Origin: Oopsacas minuta
Taxonomy: Eukaryota; Porifera; Hexactinellida; Lyssacinosida; Leucopsacidae
Direction of reading: 5' to 3'
Length of the DNA: 64,000 nucleotides
NCBI GenBank assembly: GCA_024704765.1
Contig: JAKMXF010000316.1
Location: 186,001 to 250,000, forward strand
This document shows, one piece after another, positions 46,604 to 57,600 of the stretch. Position numbers and translations under genes: made by a program. The first letter of the stretch is position 1; every line of letters starts with the position of its first letter. The notes beneath the pieces are model-generated. The model was given only the letters and a program-made list of their open reading frames with translations, ran no database searches and was not told where the DNA came from.

Positions 46604-46830
46604 CTACTTCGTCTGTGGGATCGATTCAAGGTACTTATTTATCGCAAAATCGATCTCCATCCGAACTGTGAACTCCTTGCCAAAGAGGTGTCCTATAAGC
46701 TTGGAAACAACCAAAAGTCAGAAGGACTTAAGTCAGGAGAGTAAAGAGGGTGATGGAGTGTTTGTATCTTCATATCATCGATGTATGCGACTATCTGCTT
46801 AGTTTTATGGTTACTTGCAGTATCACAGTG
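46604..46830 (-). pseudogene. mariner transposase C-terminal fragment
   Basis: The minus strand reads DTASNHKTKQIVAYIDDMKI, then LHHPLYSPDLS (third catalytic box YSPDL), then FWLFPSL, then HLFGKEF and a tail. The DNAxxH box appears as DTASNH. The fragment has stops and a frameshift and lacks the whole N-terminal half. Its lineage differs from the mariners at 34 and 36 kb. Confidence 0.65.
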
Positions 46831-47209
46831 TTTCTCAAACTGGAGGTAGCGGAACATTATAAGAGGTTGGCGAGATACAATTCATCTCTGAAAGAACACC
46901 CGGAAGTTTACTAAATAATATTACCAAGTTCTTTTTAAAGTATATTCTTTACTCCTTTTAGTTAAAAGTGTAAATAAATATAGGATTCTCTAATATTAAT
47001 AGATACGCTTTGAGTTGTTCTTTTCACCTCGGTTGTAATTTCTCGGCTTCTTGATCAAAATATACATCATATATATTACTTCTTGAAAAATATGTACATC
47101 GTACTTGTATGAATAGTTTCACAGTATCATGAAAAATTAAATTCCATTCAATCTAAAATCTAAATAGTCAAAAGTGATCGCCATACAACCCAAAAAAGCG
47201 AAAATATAT
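46831..47209. other. AT-rich spacer
   Basis: Nothing recognised. Confidence 0.4.
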
Positions 47210-49310
47210 GGACAGTTATATTGAATTATGGGTTTAATATGGTTGACATGCAATTAGGAGAAATCAATAAAACCGAGTAAATCCAAACGACACTTGGAAA
47301 TTCATCCTGAGTATTTAGAAAAAGATCCTTCATTATTATATAAAAAGGAAAATAATTACAATTGTCAAGACTGGAAACAATAGGTGCATATTGCAAACAA
47401 TCATTTGCTTATATTAAGCTTCATATGCTGTTTCGCTACGAAATTCGCTACCAATGGATATGATCCGATATGTTTTTAGGACATAAGAATGCTAGCAAGT
47501 GATCATCAATTCTCTTATCTAACGACACAATTGATAGGCGTACTTCTGAGATATCCAATAATATTTGTTGCCAGTTGTTAACAGTTAGAGTCAAGCAGTT
47601 ATAAAATGTTCTCCTCATAGGTTGATGACTCAACTGATGTTTCTTTATGCTCAGAAAATTAGGTACGTTCGTTATGTATCTGGGAAAATTTATGGCTATG
47701 TCGCGAACTTCAAGATATGTCGATTGATTGATAAATATTTCAAGAGAATGGAATTGAGTGTAAGAATGTGTGGAATTTGTAGCGAGGGTACAGTAGTAAT
47801 ACTTGGCTCACGTTCTGAATTTCAAAATTAAAGGAAAGAACACCACAAGTCACAGGTATACATTGCATGATCCATAGTAAGCACTTTGGTTGTAAAACAA
47901 TGCAACCACAGTTTTTGACAGTGATAACATCAGTCATTAAGAGTCAATTTTACCAAACCGAGTGCGTCTAACACTCGCATTTTCAGGTAACATTGTGAAA
48001 AACTGACTGCTAGCCATCAGAATCCACTTTTCCACGTACAAGTACATTAACTTCATTAAAAGAGTTGTAGAGTTGCCTTCCAAGATAAAATATTCCCTGA
48101 TGAAGATAGCAAACATGAATTTTGGCACAAATCAATCATCCAAAAAGTCTTGGGCGTATTAGTGTACCTCGAGGATATATTTGAACGCATCAATACATTG
48201 AATCTCTCACTTCAGGGGAAGGAAAAGTACACAAATATTTGAGTGAAATACTCAAAAGTTTCCGAATGAAAATTCACTATTGGTAAAGACAAATTAACTA
48301 AGGAAATATACTTATGTTTGAAAAATGGCCGAATATTCGAAAATATAGATACAGTGGAAACAGCTTAATCGGGACAGCTCGGGAGTCAATGTTTTGTCCC
48401 GTTAACCGATTGTCCCGATAAACCGAATATGATATATCTAAGTATTCAAAACTAGTTTTTATAGTCTCAGATCATAACCAGAAATATCGTATTACACTAC
48501 TACAAAATCCTAATTTATATAGGGAGTGGAGCAAATATAATATAATCTTGGTTTGTAAATTGTAAACGAATCGGCGTTGTATTGTCATGGGTGTAGAATA
48601 TTAAAATTCCTACTTTTAACAACAAACCATATTACAATGATTCTGTATAAATGTACAATAGTTTAATTAGGATAAAATCCAATTAAACGAGCATAATTTT
48701 CATATTCGGTAAATCGGGACAAGAATTCCCAATTAATTTATTATGAACCATGAAATAATCGGTCAATCAGGATAAAAAATCAACTAACAGATTCGATATC
48801 TCAATTATTCCACGAATTTCTATGTAAGAAATCTGTTCCCAAAGATTTATCCCATTTAAGCGGATATCTCGATTATCCAAGTCCCGATTTTCGGCTTCCA
48901 TTATACTGAATTGGATAATGATATGAAGACTATAATCTCGGAACACACTGGAAGAATAATTTTCGCATTATTATCCTGAGCGGGAGTATTCAGCAGATTT
49001 GAAATCATTAAAATCCTTTTACTACATCTCTCGAAGCAATTGCAGGTAAATATGATTGGTCACAGGATGGATTGATACATCTCAATAGTGATGTATTCTT
49101 TTGGTACTCAATGGAGGATACCTATCCTATTCTAAACAAAAGTATCCTTAAATTATGTGGCCTTTCTCCGGGACCTACCTTTTAGAATCAGGTTTTTCAA
49201 TTCTGTTACAAATTATAACCAGCATTAGAAACAAATTAAAGGTCGAATATGATCATCGCTGTGCACTGGCAAGCAAGAAGCCGGAAATTCAGGATATTGT
49301 TGAATAAAAG
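47210..49310 (+). pseudogene. hAT-family (ZMYM6/SCAND3-like) transposase, split by a MITE
   Basis: The pieces follow the known order of this family. First is a BED-like start (NPSKSKRHLEIHPEYLEKDP near 47280). Next come LSNDTIDRRTSEISNNICCQ (about 47516), VDDSTDVSLCS (about 47620), CGICSEGTVVILGSRSEFQ (about 47770), a GIHCMIHS-like stretch and VYLEDIFERINTLNLSLQGK (about 48165). The C-terminus is LLQIITSIRNKLKVEYDHRC (about 49195). Many frameshifts separate the blocks. The 48352-48908 MITE is inserted before the C-terminal part. It was probably once a full-length autonomous element. No termini were identified. Confidence 0.7.
48352..48908. mobile_element. pogo-type MITE (intact copy)
   Basis: The left terminus CAGTGGAAACAGCTTAATCG and the right terminus TTCGGCTTCCATTATACTG are inverted repeats and the left one follows a TA. 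Internal modules GTCCCGTTAACCGATTGTCC and CCCATTTAAGCGGATATC match the copy at 21156-22995, which contains a Tc1. It lies inside the hAT pseudogene and so is younger than it. Confidence 0.7.
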
Positions 49311-50546
49311 TAACTACATTATATTAACATTTCATCTATGATGACAACCTCATACAGCCGGCATACACAACATTTTTTCGAACTGTTCATTACAACATTC
49401 TAGCATCTGAATGCGTATCGGGACTCACCGATCGCAAACTCTTCTAAATCTGAGAACATTGATTAGAATACGATAAATGTTTCCCGTTTAGACCCCAGTA
49501 TATCTGGAAATCTCTTCAATCGAGCAAAAAGGATCATATCGAAGAAACTCGTCCACAAACGCAATTGAATTACCACACATAGAAAGATGTAGGTCGACCA
49601 GTCCGAGGCTCATTTCTGTCTGTCTCCACCCTCACTAAATAGCTGAGCCCATTTTCATACTGTGGAGTAAGCAAAACTTGGTCACCATATACTTGTAAAA
49701 GTTCATAAAAGATGTTGTTGCTAGAGTATTCCAGAACCTTACGAAATTGATGTATGCTCTTTGCTATTGTTCGATTATTGAATATTTTGAAGCAATTATT
49801 TAGACAAAACAAACCAAATGTAACTAAAATATTTCTAAAAATCATTGGCTATATTTCTGTGAATAAGAGATGTACCATACTATTTGATTTGAATGAATGG
49901 AAAAATTTCATTGATAATAAATGACACTATCTATAGTGATCAGTAATGATGTTATGATCCAAATAGTATTACTGCAGATTCAGCGACTAGTTATGACAAA
50001 ATTGTGGTAAAAAAGAAGTGTCAAATGATTTAAGAAATGTATAATGGCGTGGTCCCAATAGTTGTATCGAGGTACACAGCTTGCACTTTTGGCTAAGGTA
50101 AAGTTTGAGCCTATGTAGATAATGATAAATATCCAAAGGAAGTCAAAAGGCGCCGGTCATATGACATCAATACCGGGTAAAATCCATGCATATGTGACTG
50201 GCATACAGAGGGCGAAATTTCTCATCTATTATATTCTAGCAATAGCACTTCTTGCCCTGACGCATATAAAAAGAATCAGAAAGTTTGTAAGGCGTATGAA
50301 GTATGCACCTAAGAACATGGATGAAACAATGGATACATGATTCAGGAATCAGAGGTAGTCTAAATACTTCAATTTACACAAAACATCGCAACAATGCTAT
50401 TAGTATTGCCAAAAGAAAGCAAACGCCTAAACTAACAAGAGTACTAGAGATCTATGATAGAAACGAACTAGTAATCTAATAGCAACCAATAAATACCATA
50501 AATCACCTAGGCGGGCTGTAGTAAAATGGATCTAATGAGAACTCAC
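49311..50546. other. Intronic DNA, no gene recognised
   Basis: A 91-codon minus ORF (49570-49845) and a 72-codon plus ORF (50122-50340) have no recognisable domains. Confidence 0.4.
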
Positions 50547-50912
50547 ATTATACTCTTGTGTATCAATAAAAGGAGATATTGAATGTCCAATAAGAAGTTC
50601 AGCAATATTAATAAGAGTTTCACGTAATTTAATCCCCTGCATAACCTTTGAAATATTGCTGAGTAACTGAACGGCCCGAATGAGCGGATCATTAGCAAAC
50701 GAAAAGCGGTGCATCTTAAGTTTGAGAAGTGATATTTCATAATTAAGTTTCATAATCCAATGCTCATCATTGATGTACTTGAGCGACTGTTCCAAGTGAT
50801 TCAAAGCGACTTCAAACTCTTGGCATTGTTGCTCACAAAGAGCAAGTTCTCGAAAATAATATGCTCTCAAGGAATGATGTTGAGAGCCGATTTCGCCAAG
50901 TATGGAAGATAT
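50547..50912 (-). CDS. CFAP46: CFAP46, upstream internal exon
   Basis: 122 codons, phase 0 at both ends. The acceptor is AATATTTTGTAG|ATA at 50912 and the donor TATAAT|GTGAGT after 50547 is near consensus. The sequence starts ISSILGEIGSQHHSLRAYYF and continues with the TPR-like segment ELALCEQQCQEFEVALNHLE and ANDPLIRAVQLLSNISK. This corresponds to the vertebrate CFAP46 stretch [20 protein letters not shown] followed by LEPATEHLRKA and DKAIMAVEQAKKAT. It sits directly before the IWDICR exon in the protein. Exons for the first roughly 370 residues of the human protein must lie further right, and I could not place them with confidence. Confidence 0.72.
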
Positions 50913-51284
50913 CTACAAAATATTTGGAGTAACAGAAAATGTATAAAAAATAGTAACATAGCACAATTCAAAATATTTCTCTAAATTCAATAGGGTTTGC
51001 TATCGCCTGTCAGGTCGATGGCAATAAGAGACACAGATTGGGTATTTACATCGACTGGAAACATCGATATTCACTCATTCTAAAAAATATCACCCTACTA
51101 GATATTTCGAGAAATGATATTTGAATATAAATTCATTTTAATCACGCAGTTGTTAAATTCGCACTTGATTATTTTATATGGAGTATTGCATACACTAAAT
51201 ACCTGTGTTAACAAATTTATGGAAAATTTGTAATGGTATAATGAATTACTCAAATGAATTATTCGAATTAAAACCTAAATATTA
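50913..51284. other. Intron sequence upstream of exon C
   Basis: AT-rich, no coding feature seen. Confidence 0.4.
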
Positions 51285-51483
51285 CAAGGTATCCCAAAAT
51301 AATTGCCCTATTGCGTATAGCACAAAATATATTATAACTGAACCTTAAAACAGTATAGACATTAGTTATGGTGATTGAAGAATTGAAATATAACTGCTAT
51401 TCAACTCGAAATATTATAGCTGCTATTTTATAAGTATTTAAAAAATTTTGTCCTCTTTGCCCTGACTGGATTTACTGCCCAAT

Positions 51484-52552
51484 ATGGATGTCAATGAAAA
51501 TAAACTACAGGTTAGAAATCGTGCTATCGGTATGCTACCCGCAGGTTCTACTCAGAACTATGTAGCAAACAAACTTAGAAAGGATATCCGAAAGGTTCGG
51601 AGATGGTTGGCACGGTATAATTCTTCAAAAGACCTCCAACACATAGAAAGGGGGATGAAAGGCCCAAAAAGCTAAAAAGGCGGTCCAAAATCATTATTGC
51701 AAAATCTCTTGGTAAACAACACAAGCCAACGCGATGTATTGCCAAACAAATTATGAGAACGTGTGCTCCTGTCTCAAAAGACACCATTCATCGCTATTTA
51801 GCAAAATATTTGGGAGTTAGGCCCTATAAGCGACCCAAACATCCAAAACTCTCTGCAAAACAGAGAGAAAACAGATTAAATTTCTGTCTGGCAAAGCAAA
51901 ACTGGACTGTTGCTGACTGGAGAAACATCCTTTGGTCTGACAAATCTTCTTTCGAGCTATTTCACCCAACAAATCACCAAAATGATAGGATGGGCCAAGA
52001 ATAGCTCGAATATCATGCACAGGAAACGGTGAAATTTCCCCCGAAATTCATGGTTTGGGGAATGATGAGCTTTCGAGCTATATCAAAATTACACTTCATC
52101 CCTCCCAAACAGAAAGTGAATACAGCCTACTATATAGATGAGATCCTGGCTAAGTCTTGTTTGGATACCCTTCGCAGAACTAAAAATAATGGATCAGTTT
52201 GGGAGATGAAAATGGTACCAAACATGTCAAAGGTTGTTTTTAGGCAGGACGGTGTCCCAGCTCACACGCCCAAAATGACCCAAGGTTGGTGCAAGGAGAA
52301 CCTACCAAACTATTGGGAGAAAACTCAATGGCCGGGGAACTCTCCTGACTTAAATCCAATTGAAAACCTATGGGGATATCTTCAGGAAGAACTGAACAAG
52401 AAGGAGCCGCAAAAACTATTTCGGACCTAAAAATGCAGCTCGAACCTGCCTGGGAAGCTCTACAACCAAGTTTTCTGCAAGCGTTAGTAGATGGAAGCCG
52501 GAAAGAGTTAAAACTTCCATCGAATTGGATGGTAAATATACAGGGTGTCTAA
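51484..52552 (+). pseudogene. DD37E transposase, inactivated
   Basis: ATG at 51484 (MDVNENKLQVRNRAIGMLPA). Helix-turn-helix STQNYVANKLRKDIRKVRRW, then KDTIHRYLAKYLGVRPYKRP. Catalytic boxes are ILWSDKSSFELF (first Asp, about 51930), FRQDGVPAHTPK (second Asp, about 52240) and WPGNSPDLNPIENLWGYL (Glu, about 52355). I count 37 residues between the second Asp and the Glu. Frame breaks occur near 51660, 52004 and 52420. The last codons (LPSNWMVNI) run into the nested element, and after that element a short continuation and stop follow at 53842. Confidence 0.85.
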
Positions 52553-53839
52553 TAAGCTCTGTCCTCAATGTTTTGCCTGCCATATTTTCTATATTAAACC
52601 AATTTGGTCGATATTTTACAAACTGATAAAATATTTAGTAATAAATTGTTTAGTAAAGTGTTTACTCAATATATCCTCCCTTTTGAGAAATTACAGCCTG
52701 TAGCCACGTCCTAAAGTTCCCTACTGCATTTCGCAGCTCATCTTGTGGTATTTTCTGCCATTCATGCTGAAGGGATAGCTTCAGAGAATCCAAACTCTTG
52801 GGAAGTTTAGCAAAGGCCCTTGCCTCCAGATTAGCCCAGACGTTATAATCGAGCGGATTGAAACTGGACTAGATGGGGGCAATTCGGCTTTGCGAATAAA
52901 CTCGATTTTTCTTGCCCTTAAACAGTCTTGAGTGTTTTTGGATGCATGTGCAGCGGCAGAATCCTGTTGAAAGATCTAAGTGTTAATTCTAAAGAGATTT
53001 TGCCCCCAGTTACACTGATTTCCTGTTCCAAATCAATTCTTGTTATGTCGCAGAGTTGATTTTGACCCCTTGGGGGACAAAAATCAGATTTGTCCGACAC
53101 ACCACGCCAGACCATCACAGACATTGGCTTCTGCACTTTATCGATGTATTATAAGTTTTCTGGGATAGCTGTGGAACTGGTAACAAGAATCCGATCATTT
53201 TGTCTGCTCTAAGCCTCTTCAATCGTGAAAGTTTTCTCATCTGAGAAGAGGATCCGGTCTTCGGCCCCAGGAGCGAACCGCTGAAGAAGTGCTTTCGATC
53301 TAGCCAGCCTCTTAGTCCGAATGCTCGGGTTAAGGTGGTATACCTTCTTTCTTTTAAGATACTTTAGCCCTAGATCCTCAACTAGCAGCTTTCACATCGT
53401 TTCATGACTAACCGATAACTCACGGGCCATTTTCCTGATGGATCTCCGGGGATTCCGAGAAAATTCGGCAGCGGACTTTGTTCTTCAAGGCCGGAGTCCT
53501 TACAGACCTTTGGACGACCGGATCTAGGTTTGTCACTCAAGCTTCCAGTATCCTTATATCGTTTTATGGTACGATATATTAGCTTAGGTGAAACCTTTCC
53601 ATTTTTTGGCATTTGAAATTTCCTTTTTTGAGCTACCTATCTCGAAAAGTGCGATAATTTGGATCTAATTTTTCTGAGCCATTATTTCACAAGCGTAAAT
53701 AATATTATGTAGAAGCCTATTATATCGTTAGAAAGAGTCGAAAAGTGTCACAAATTATGCATCTAAAACTCCTTGTGTGTTCATACGTAACTATGCAATG
53801 AGATGTGATTTATGAGGACAGAACTTATTAGACACTCTG
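52541..53839 (-). mobile_element. DD37D (maT-like) transposon nested in the DD37E element
   Basis: TA at 52539-52540 and 53840-53841. The termini CAGGGTGTCTAATAAGCTCTG and CAGAACTTATTAGACACTCTG are imperfect inverted repeats. 1.3 kb, opposite orientation to its host element. Confidence 0.85.
52662..53612 (-). pseudogene. maT-like DD37D transposase, inactivated
   Basis: ATG at 53612 (MPKNGKVSPKLIYRTIKRYK). The DNA-binding region includes DKPRSGRPKV. After frame changes come KPMSVMVWRGV, the second catalytic box FQQDSAAAHASKNTQ (about 52975) and NPLDYNVWANLEARA (about 52850), where the last acidic residue is Asp. This NPLDY box is characteristic of maT/DD37D members of the Tc1-mariner superfamily. 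A full C-terminus, KLPKSLDSLKLSLQHEW to QKGGYIE, ends at 52662. Multiple frameshifts inactivate the gene. Confidence 0.8.
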
Positions 53840-53925
53840 TATATCCAAATGAATGCTAATATTTTCCTCTTTTCTACTATTTTATAGCTAGAACTATAAT
53901 AGGGCAATAATTTTGAGACACCCTG

Positions 53926-56777
53926 TACATTACAAATGTTTGTATACTACAAGGAAGAAATCCAAATGGAAGTTTGCTAGATCGCATGTTTTTCTTCTCA
54001 CCATGGCTATCAAAATGTTCAGATTTCTAATCCTATTTATGCTATATCTGCATGACACTTCTGGAAATCTTTGAATATATAATTTCAGACATCAAGAGTT
54101 AATGGTAGGTATGAATTATTCAACTAATTAATGAATTCATTAACTCATAGATTTGTTAACTTAGCTTGATAATCACTACAAATACTTTTGATATACTTAC
54201 AATAACGCAAATATTAATACTCATGAAATTGTAGAACATAAATCTTGTGGGATCGATCATTTTGTTACAGCCCAGCACAGATGGAAATAGGTGGGAGTGG
54301 AGATATTTTACATGTGTATAAAATGTCTAGATTTCTGTTTACCAGTTTTCAGAATACCATATTTCATATAAACTGAGTTTTAGTGATAATAGTTCTTCAA
54401 CTCAATGAGTTATGGAATATACCTCGAAATGTTAATTTTCTTAAATGTATTGTTGTGGTCTCTTAGTCAATAAAATTTACTTCACTATACCCACCTCCTC
54501 CTATACACAAAAGCGATAGCACTCAATTCAATTCGGACCATGGATGCGAATTACCTGGACTTCAAAGCTAAAAATAATTATTACACAGCCTTTCAATGCT
54601 GCCAATTAAATATTTACCGTATACTAGTATATACCTTGTTCATGTGGCTAACCCAACCTACCTTATGAATATCTAACACATGATAAAGCATTTAAATTCT
54701 CCCTATGAAGAATGTGATTACAGTAAAACTGGGTAATTTTGGTCCAATTGGTTTACTTTAGCACAAATATTGAAGTTCTCAAGAAATTTCGATATGATTC
54801 ACTGTTAACCTGTAAAATGTCCAGGCATATTTTGATCAACTTTTAAACCATATAGGTCATTTCGAAATGAAATTACGGATGATATGATATTTTAAGAAAT
54901 TTAAATCTTTGGGTTAAAGTGAACCCTATGAGAAAAATAACCCCATTTACGACTGATAAACTTTCTTAAAGCGAGAATGTATTTTTTTGAAATGCAAAAC
55001 AATTAAAAGTTGAGAACAAAATTGGACTATAATCCAGACCGAAGCGTGTCCTATAGTTATAATATGTTGATTTTAGAAGTATACTTCACGAGTTTTCTAA
55101 CTATAAATGCAGACATAATTTTTCAGGCAAGATTGAAGAATAAAAAATCGAGTATCTTTTGAAACTATTTGTAACGATTCACTAATTGAAAATCTTTAAA
55201 TTTTGATGACAAAGTTGCATTTTGTGACAATTAATCAAACAATTAGACCAATATTCTATATGGGTATCTTCTAAGGATAGAAATGTATGAATATGATTTT
55301 CGCAGTTGTTCCTAACCACAAATTTTGCCTGAAAATGCGAAACTTGACAATCAAAATGATGTACTTTTAGTCTCTCATTTGGCAGAAAACTTGGCATAAA
55401 TATCATTCAGATATATATGAGCAATGGGAAAAAGGAATTATCTTTATGAAACGAGGAATTTTCACCCAAATCCTTACCCCAAACTACTGTAGACTGTCAA
55501 GCAGATTCCACTGCACTGTGAGTAGATGAGTGAGAAGAATACACGATCTCAAACACGGAAACATGAAAGAATAATTTATCCTATCGTGACCTAAGTTATA
55601 ATGAGTCCTGTTCACTGGAGTGACAATTTGGACGTCTATGAAGACCATTGGTTTATACTACAAATAATAATGAAATAGATGGCATTCAACCAAGATAACA
55701 ATTAAGAACTTGTTCTTGTGCGATTTTAAGGACCATAGATGTCGTTGAATTAAATTGATTATAAGACAATACAATGTTATATATAGATATAAGATCACAT
55801 AAGTTACACAGTACAAGAAGTAAAGGCATATTTATTGGTTGAATACAAGAATACACTAAGTCACACATTAGATAAATATGAGTTGGGTTTAGAGACAAAA
55901 CAAATAAGAAGCCATTTGGGTTTCAACTACTTCAATTTTTGAGTGTTTTCCACATAAGTCTTCAAGAGTAACAACTAGCAAGTAATTCATACACTGGCGT
56001 CGGAAAAAGGGGGGCTGGGGGCTCTGGCCGGTTGACTTTTTGGGATATATTTCATGTTTCCTGTACTATCAAAATAGTGTATTATTATATGTCACAGCTA
56101 TATCCAAACGTTTTCAGACTGACACTGTTGTATGTAGCATCTCAATCTTTTAAATTGATTAAGTAGTTTCCAGTTTGTTCAGGCCTGTGTTGATTGAAGT
56201 GGGAAATGAATTTGTTGGAGGCGCAAATTCTCGTCAATCTCTGAGTGGAAAATTTGTAATGAATGATAATAACTATCAGATGATACAATTATGTATTATC
56301 GTAACAACTTTTCATTATTTATTACAACATTATATATTAGAATCTGAAGGCTCTTCATTTTCTATTGAAATATCTTCTGTGAGAAATGAGAGACAAGATT
56401 GTCATCTGCTAGAATGTTTGTAATAGACATAAACTGCAATGAAGGTGAGTGACTGGGCGAATTGAGTACTTAATTCATTTGCAGAATAATCTTTAATGGC
56501 AAAATGACATTATAAAACCTGATAGAAAATGGAGAGTCTTGGTCGCAAGTTGATGAGCATAATTCTAAAAAGATCCTGAGTGAAATATTATTTTCTAAAG
56601 GATTTTCTGAAAGAATTCAAGGATTCTGGGCTATTTAACCTATGTTCTGTTCAAGTATCTGGCAGTGGCTAATCTTGAACAAAGAGACTACATGCTTTTA
56701 CATCTTGAATCACTGCTTTGTAGGAAATGATTAAATAACAGATGAGTTAGCACAGGAAGTAAACGAACAATAATTGA
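53926..56777. other. About 2.9 kb with no recognised gene
   Basis: At 55490-55555 a minus-strand reading contains VQWNLLDSLQ, reminiscent of the QWNTCLPLLQ block that should precede CFAP46 exon C. It hits a stop and has no compatible splice donor, so I do not call it. 56000-56035 is a short G-rich run. The ORF at 56175-56423 is unrecognised. Confidence 0.35.
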
Positions 56778-57026
56778 TCATTTCTTCGACAAACTGGATA
56801 CCATGAATGCGAAACTGTTGAGTAGGATCAGAAAGTTTGTAAACTCAGAATCGGAAATAATAATTGAATACAAGCGGTTAAGAGTAGAAAGATATGGTAA
56901 AAATACGCAATCCAAGGATTGCAGATATTTATCTGAAATATGCGATATAAGCCGGGCTTTTCGCGAGAGTACAAGAATTTCAAGGTTGTTTCGAAATATA
57001 TTTTTCGCTTTCATAATGTCCTCCAA
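56778..57026 (-). CDS. Candidate exon, unrecognised
   Basis: Follows a good minus-strand acceptor (ATACTATCTCAG|TTG at 57026) and stays open as LEDIMKAKNIFRNNLEILVL to a possible donor TTCATG|GTATCC near 56801. Helical and Leu/Ile-rich. The plus strand is also open over the same span (75 codons), which weakens the case. It could belong to the same gene as the segment at 57.04-57.6 kb. Confidence 0.25.
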   Translation of the reverse strand: MEDIMKAKNIFRNNLEILVLSRKARLISHISDKYLQSLDCVFLPYLSTLNRLYSIIISDSEFTNFLILLNSFAFMVSSLSKK

Positions 57027-57042
57027 CTGAGATAGTATGAAC

Positions 57043-57600
57043 TTAAGACAATAAAATACAGGCTGGCAAACGGAGTCTTCTCAGCAATTGAAATGCCTCA
57101 ACAGAAATATCATCAATAGTAGCTGGAGAATGGTGAAAAATTTGTAGTAATAGATATACTCCATGAATATCATATATCTGAGACAGGGTTAAATAAAGTT
57201 GTACACCTTCATAGTAACCAATAGTATGTAGTGATTCGATAGCTATAAAAGGTATTAACGAAAACGAAATCAATGCACTAAGTGTTTGAAAATGCATGAA
57301 CAATTTCAGGGAAATATCATCAGAAGGCGAAATTATCCAATGATCACCGAAATGTATGCATCTTGTTTTAGGCACTAAAATTTCTAAATGGTACTTTAAT
57401 AGACTCTGATCTATAGCAGTATCAATTAATTCTTGTTCTTTCAAGGCTCGATCAAATCGCCGTTCTTTGATAAAAAAAGATAAACGAAATGTACAGGGGG
57501 CAGGAATCTTGAAAACGCTTCTCTAGCTAATTTGCTGAGCACTTCTAAATATGATCGATTTGATTGAAGGACAGGATAACTTATAATGTCATATTGCGAG
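57043..57600 (-). pseudogene. Unrecognised coding-like segment with a homopolymer frame break
   Basis: Two minus-strand frames meet at a run of seven T. The upstream frame reads SYPVLQSNRSYLEVLSKLAR, then FSRFLPPVHFVYLF. The downstream frame reads FFIKERRFDRALKEQELIDT, then AIDQSLLKYHLEIL and IESLHTIGYYEGVQLYLTLS. A one-base indel at about 57469-57475 would merge them into one alpha-helical polypeptide of about 180 residues, so this is a decayed gene, a sequence error or a coding frameshift. The (A/I)ESLHTIGYYEGVQLY pattern resembles helical solenoids such as TPR/FAT domains. No family is assigned. Confidence 0.35.

Larger units (their letters stand above)
28690..50546 (-). other. CFAP46: CFAP46 intron (about 21.9 kb)
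   Basis: Bounded by the strong donor TATAAT|GTGAGT at 50547/50546 and the acceptor CTCTTTGTAG at 28690, both phase 0. The protein sequence across the join aligns with the family without an obvious missing segment, so no internal exon is required. It holds two mariners, a KRBA2-like integrase fragment, an assembly gap, a Tc1, a hAT, a LINE scrap and Helitron-like repeats. Confidence 0.6.
51285..53925 (+). mobile_element. DD37E Tc1-type transposon disrupted by a second transposon
   Basis: TA at 51283-51284 and 53926-53927. The left end CAAGGTATCCCAAAATAATTG and the right end CAATAATTTTGAGACACCCTG are inverted repeats. The element would be about 1.34 kb without the nested insertion at 52541-53839, which lies close to the end of its transposase gene. 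Confidence 0.85.

Noticed and set aside
47448-48128. Minus-strand ORFs in the hAT region
   Set aside because: The plus strand carries the conserved hAT blocks over the same bases.
55490-55555. Minus-strand VQWNLLDSLQ, similar to the QWNTCLPLLQ block of CFAP46
   Set aside because: Only about 18 codons between stops, and no donor with a phase compatible with exon C at 50912. The match may be chance.
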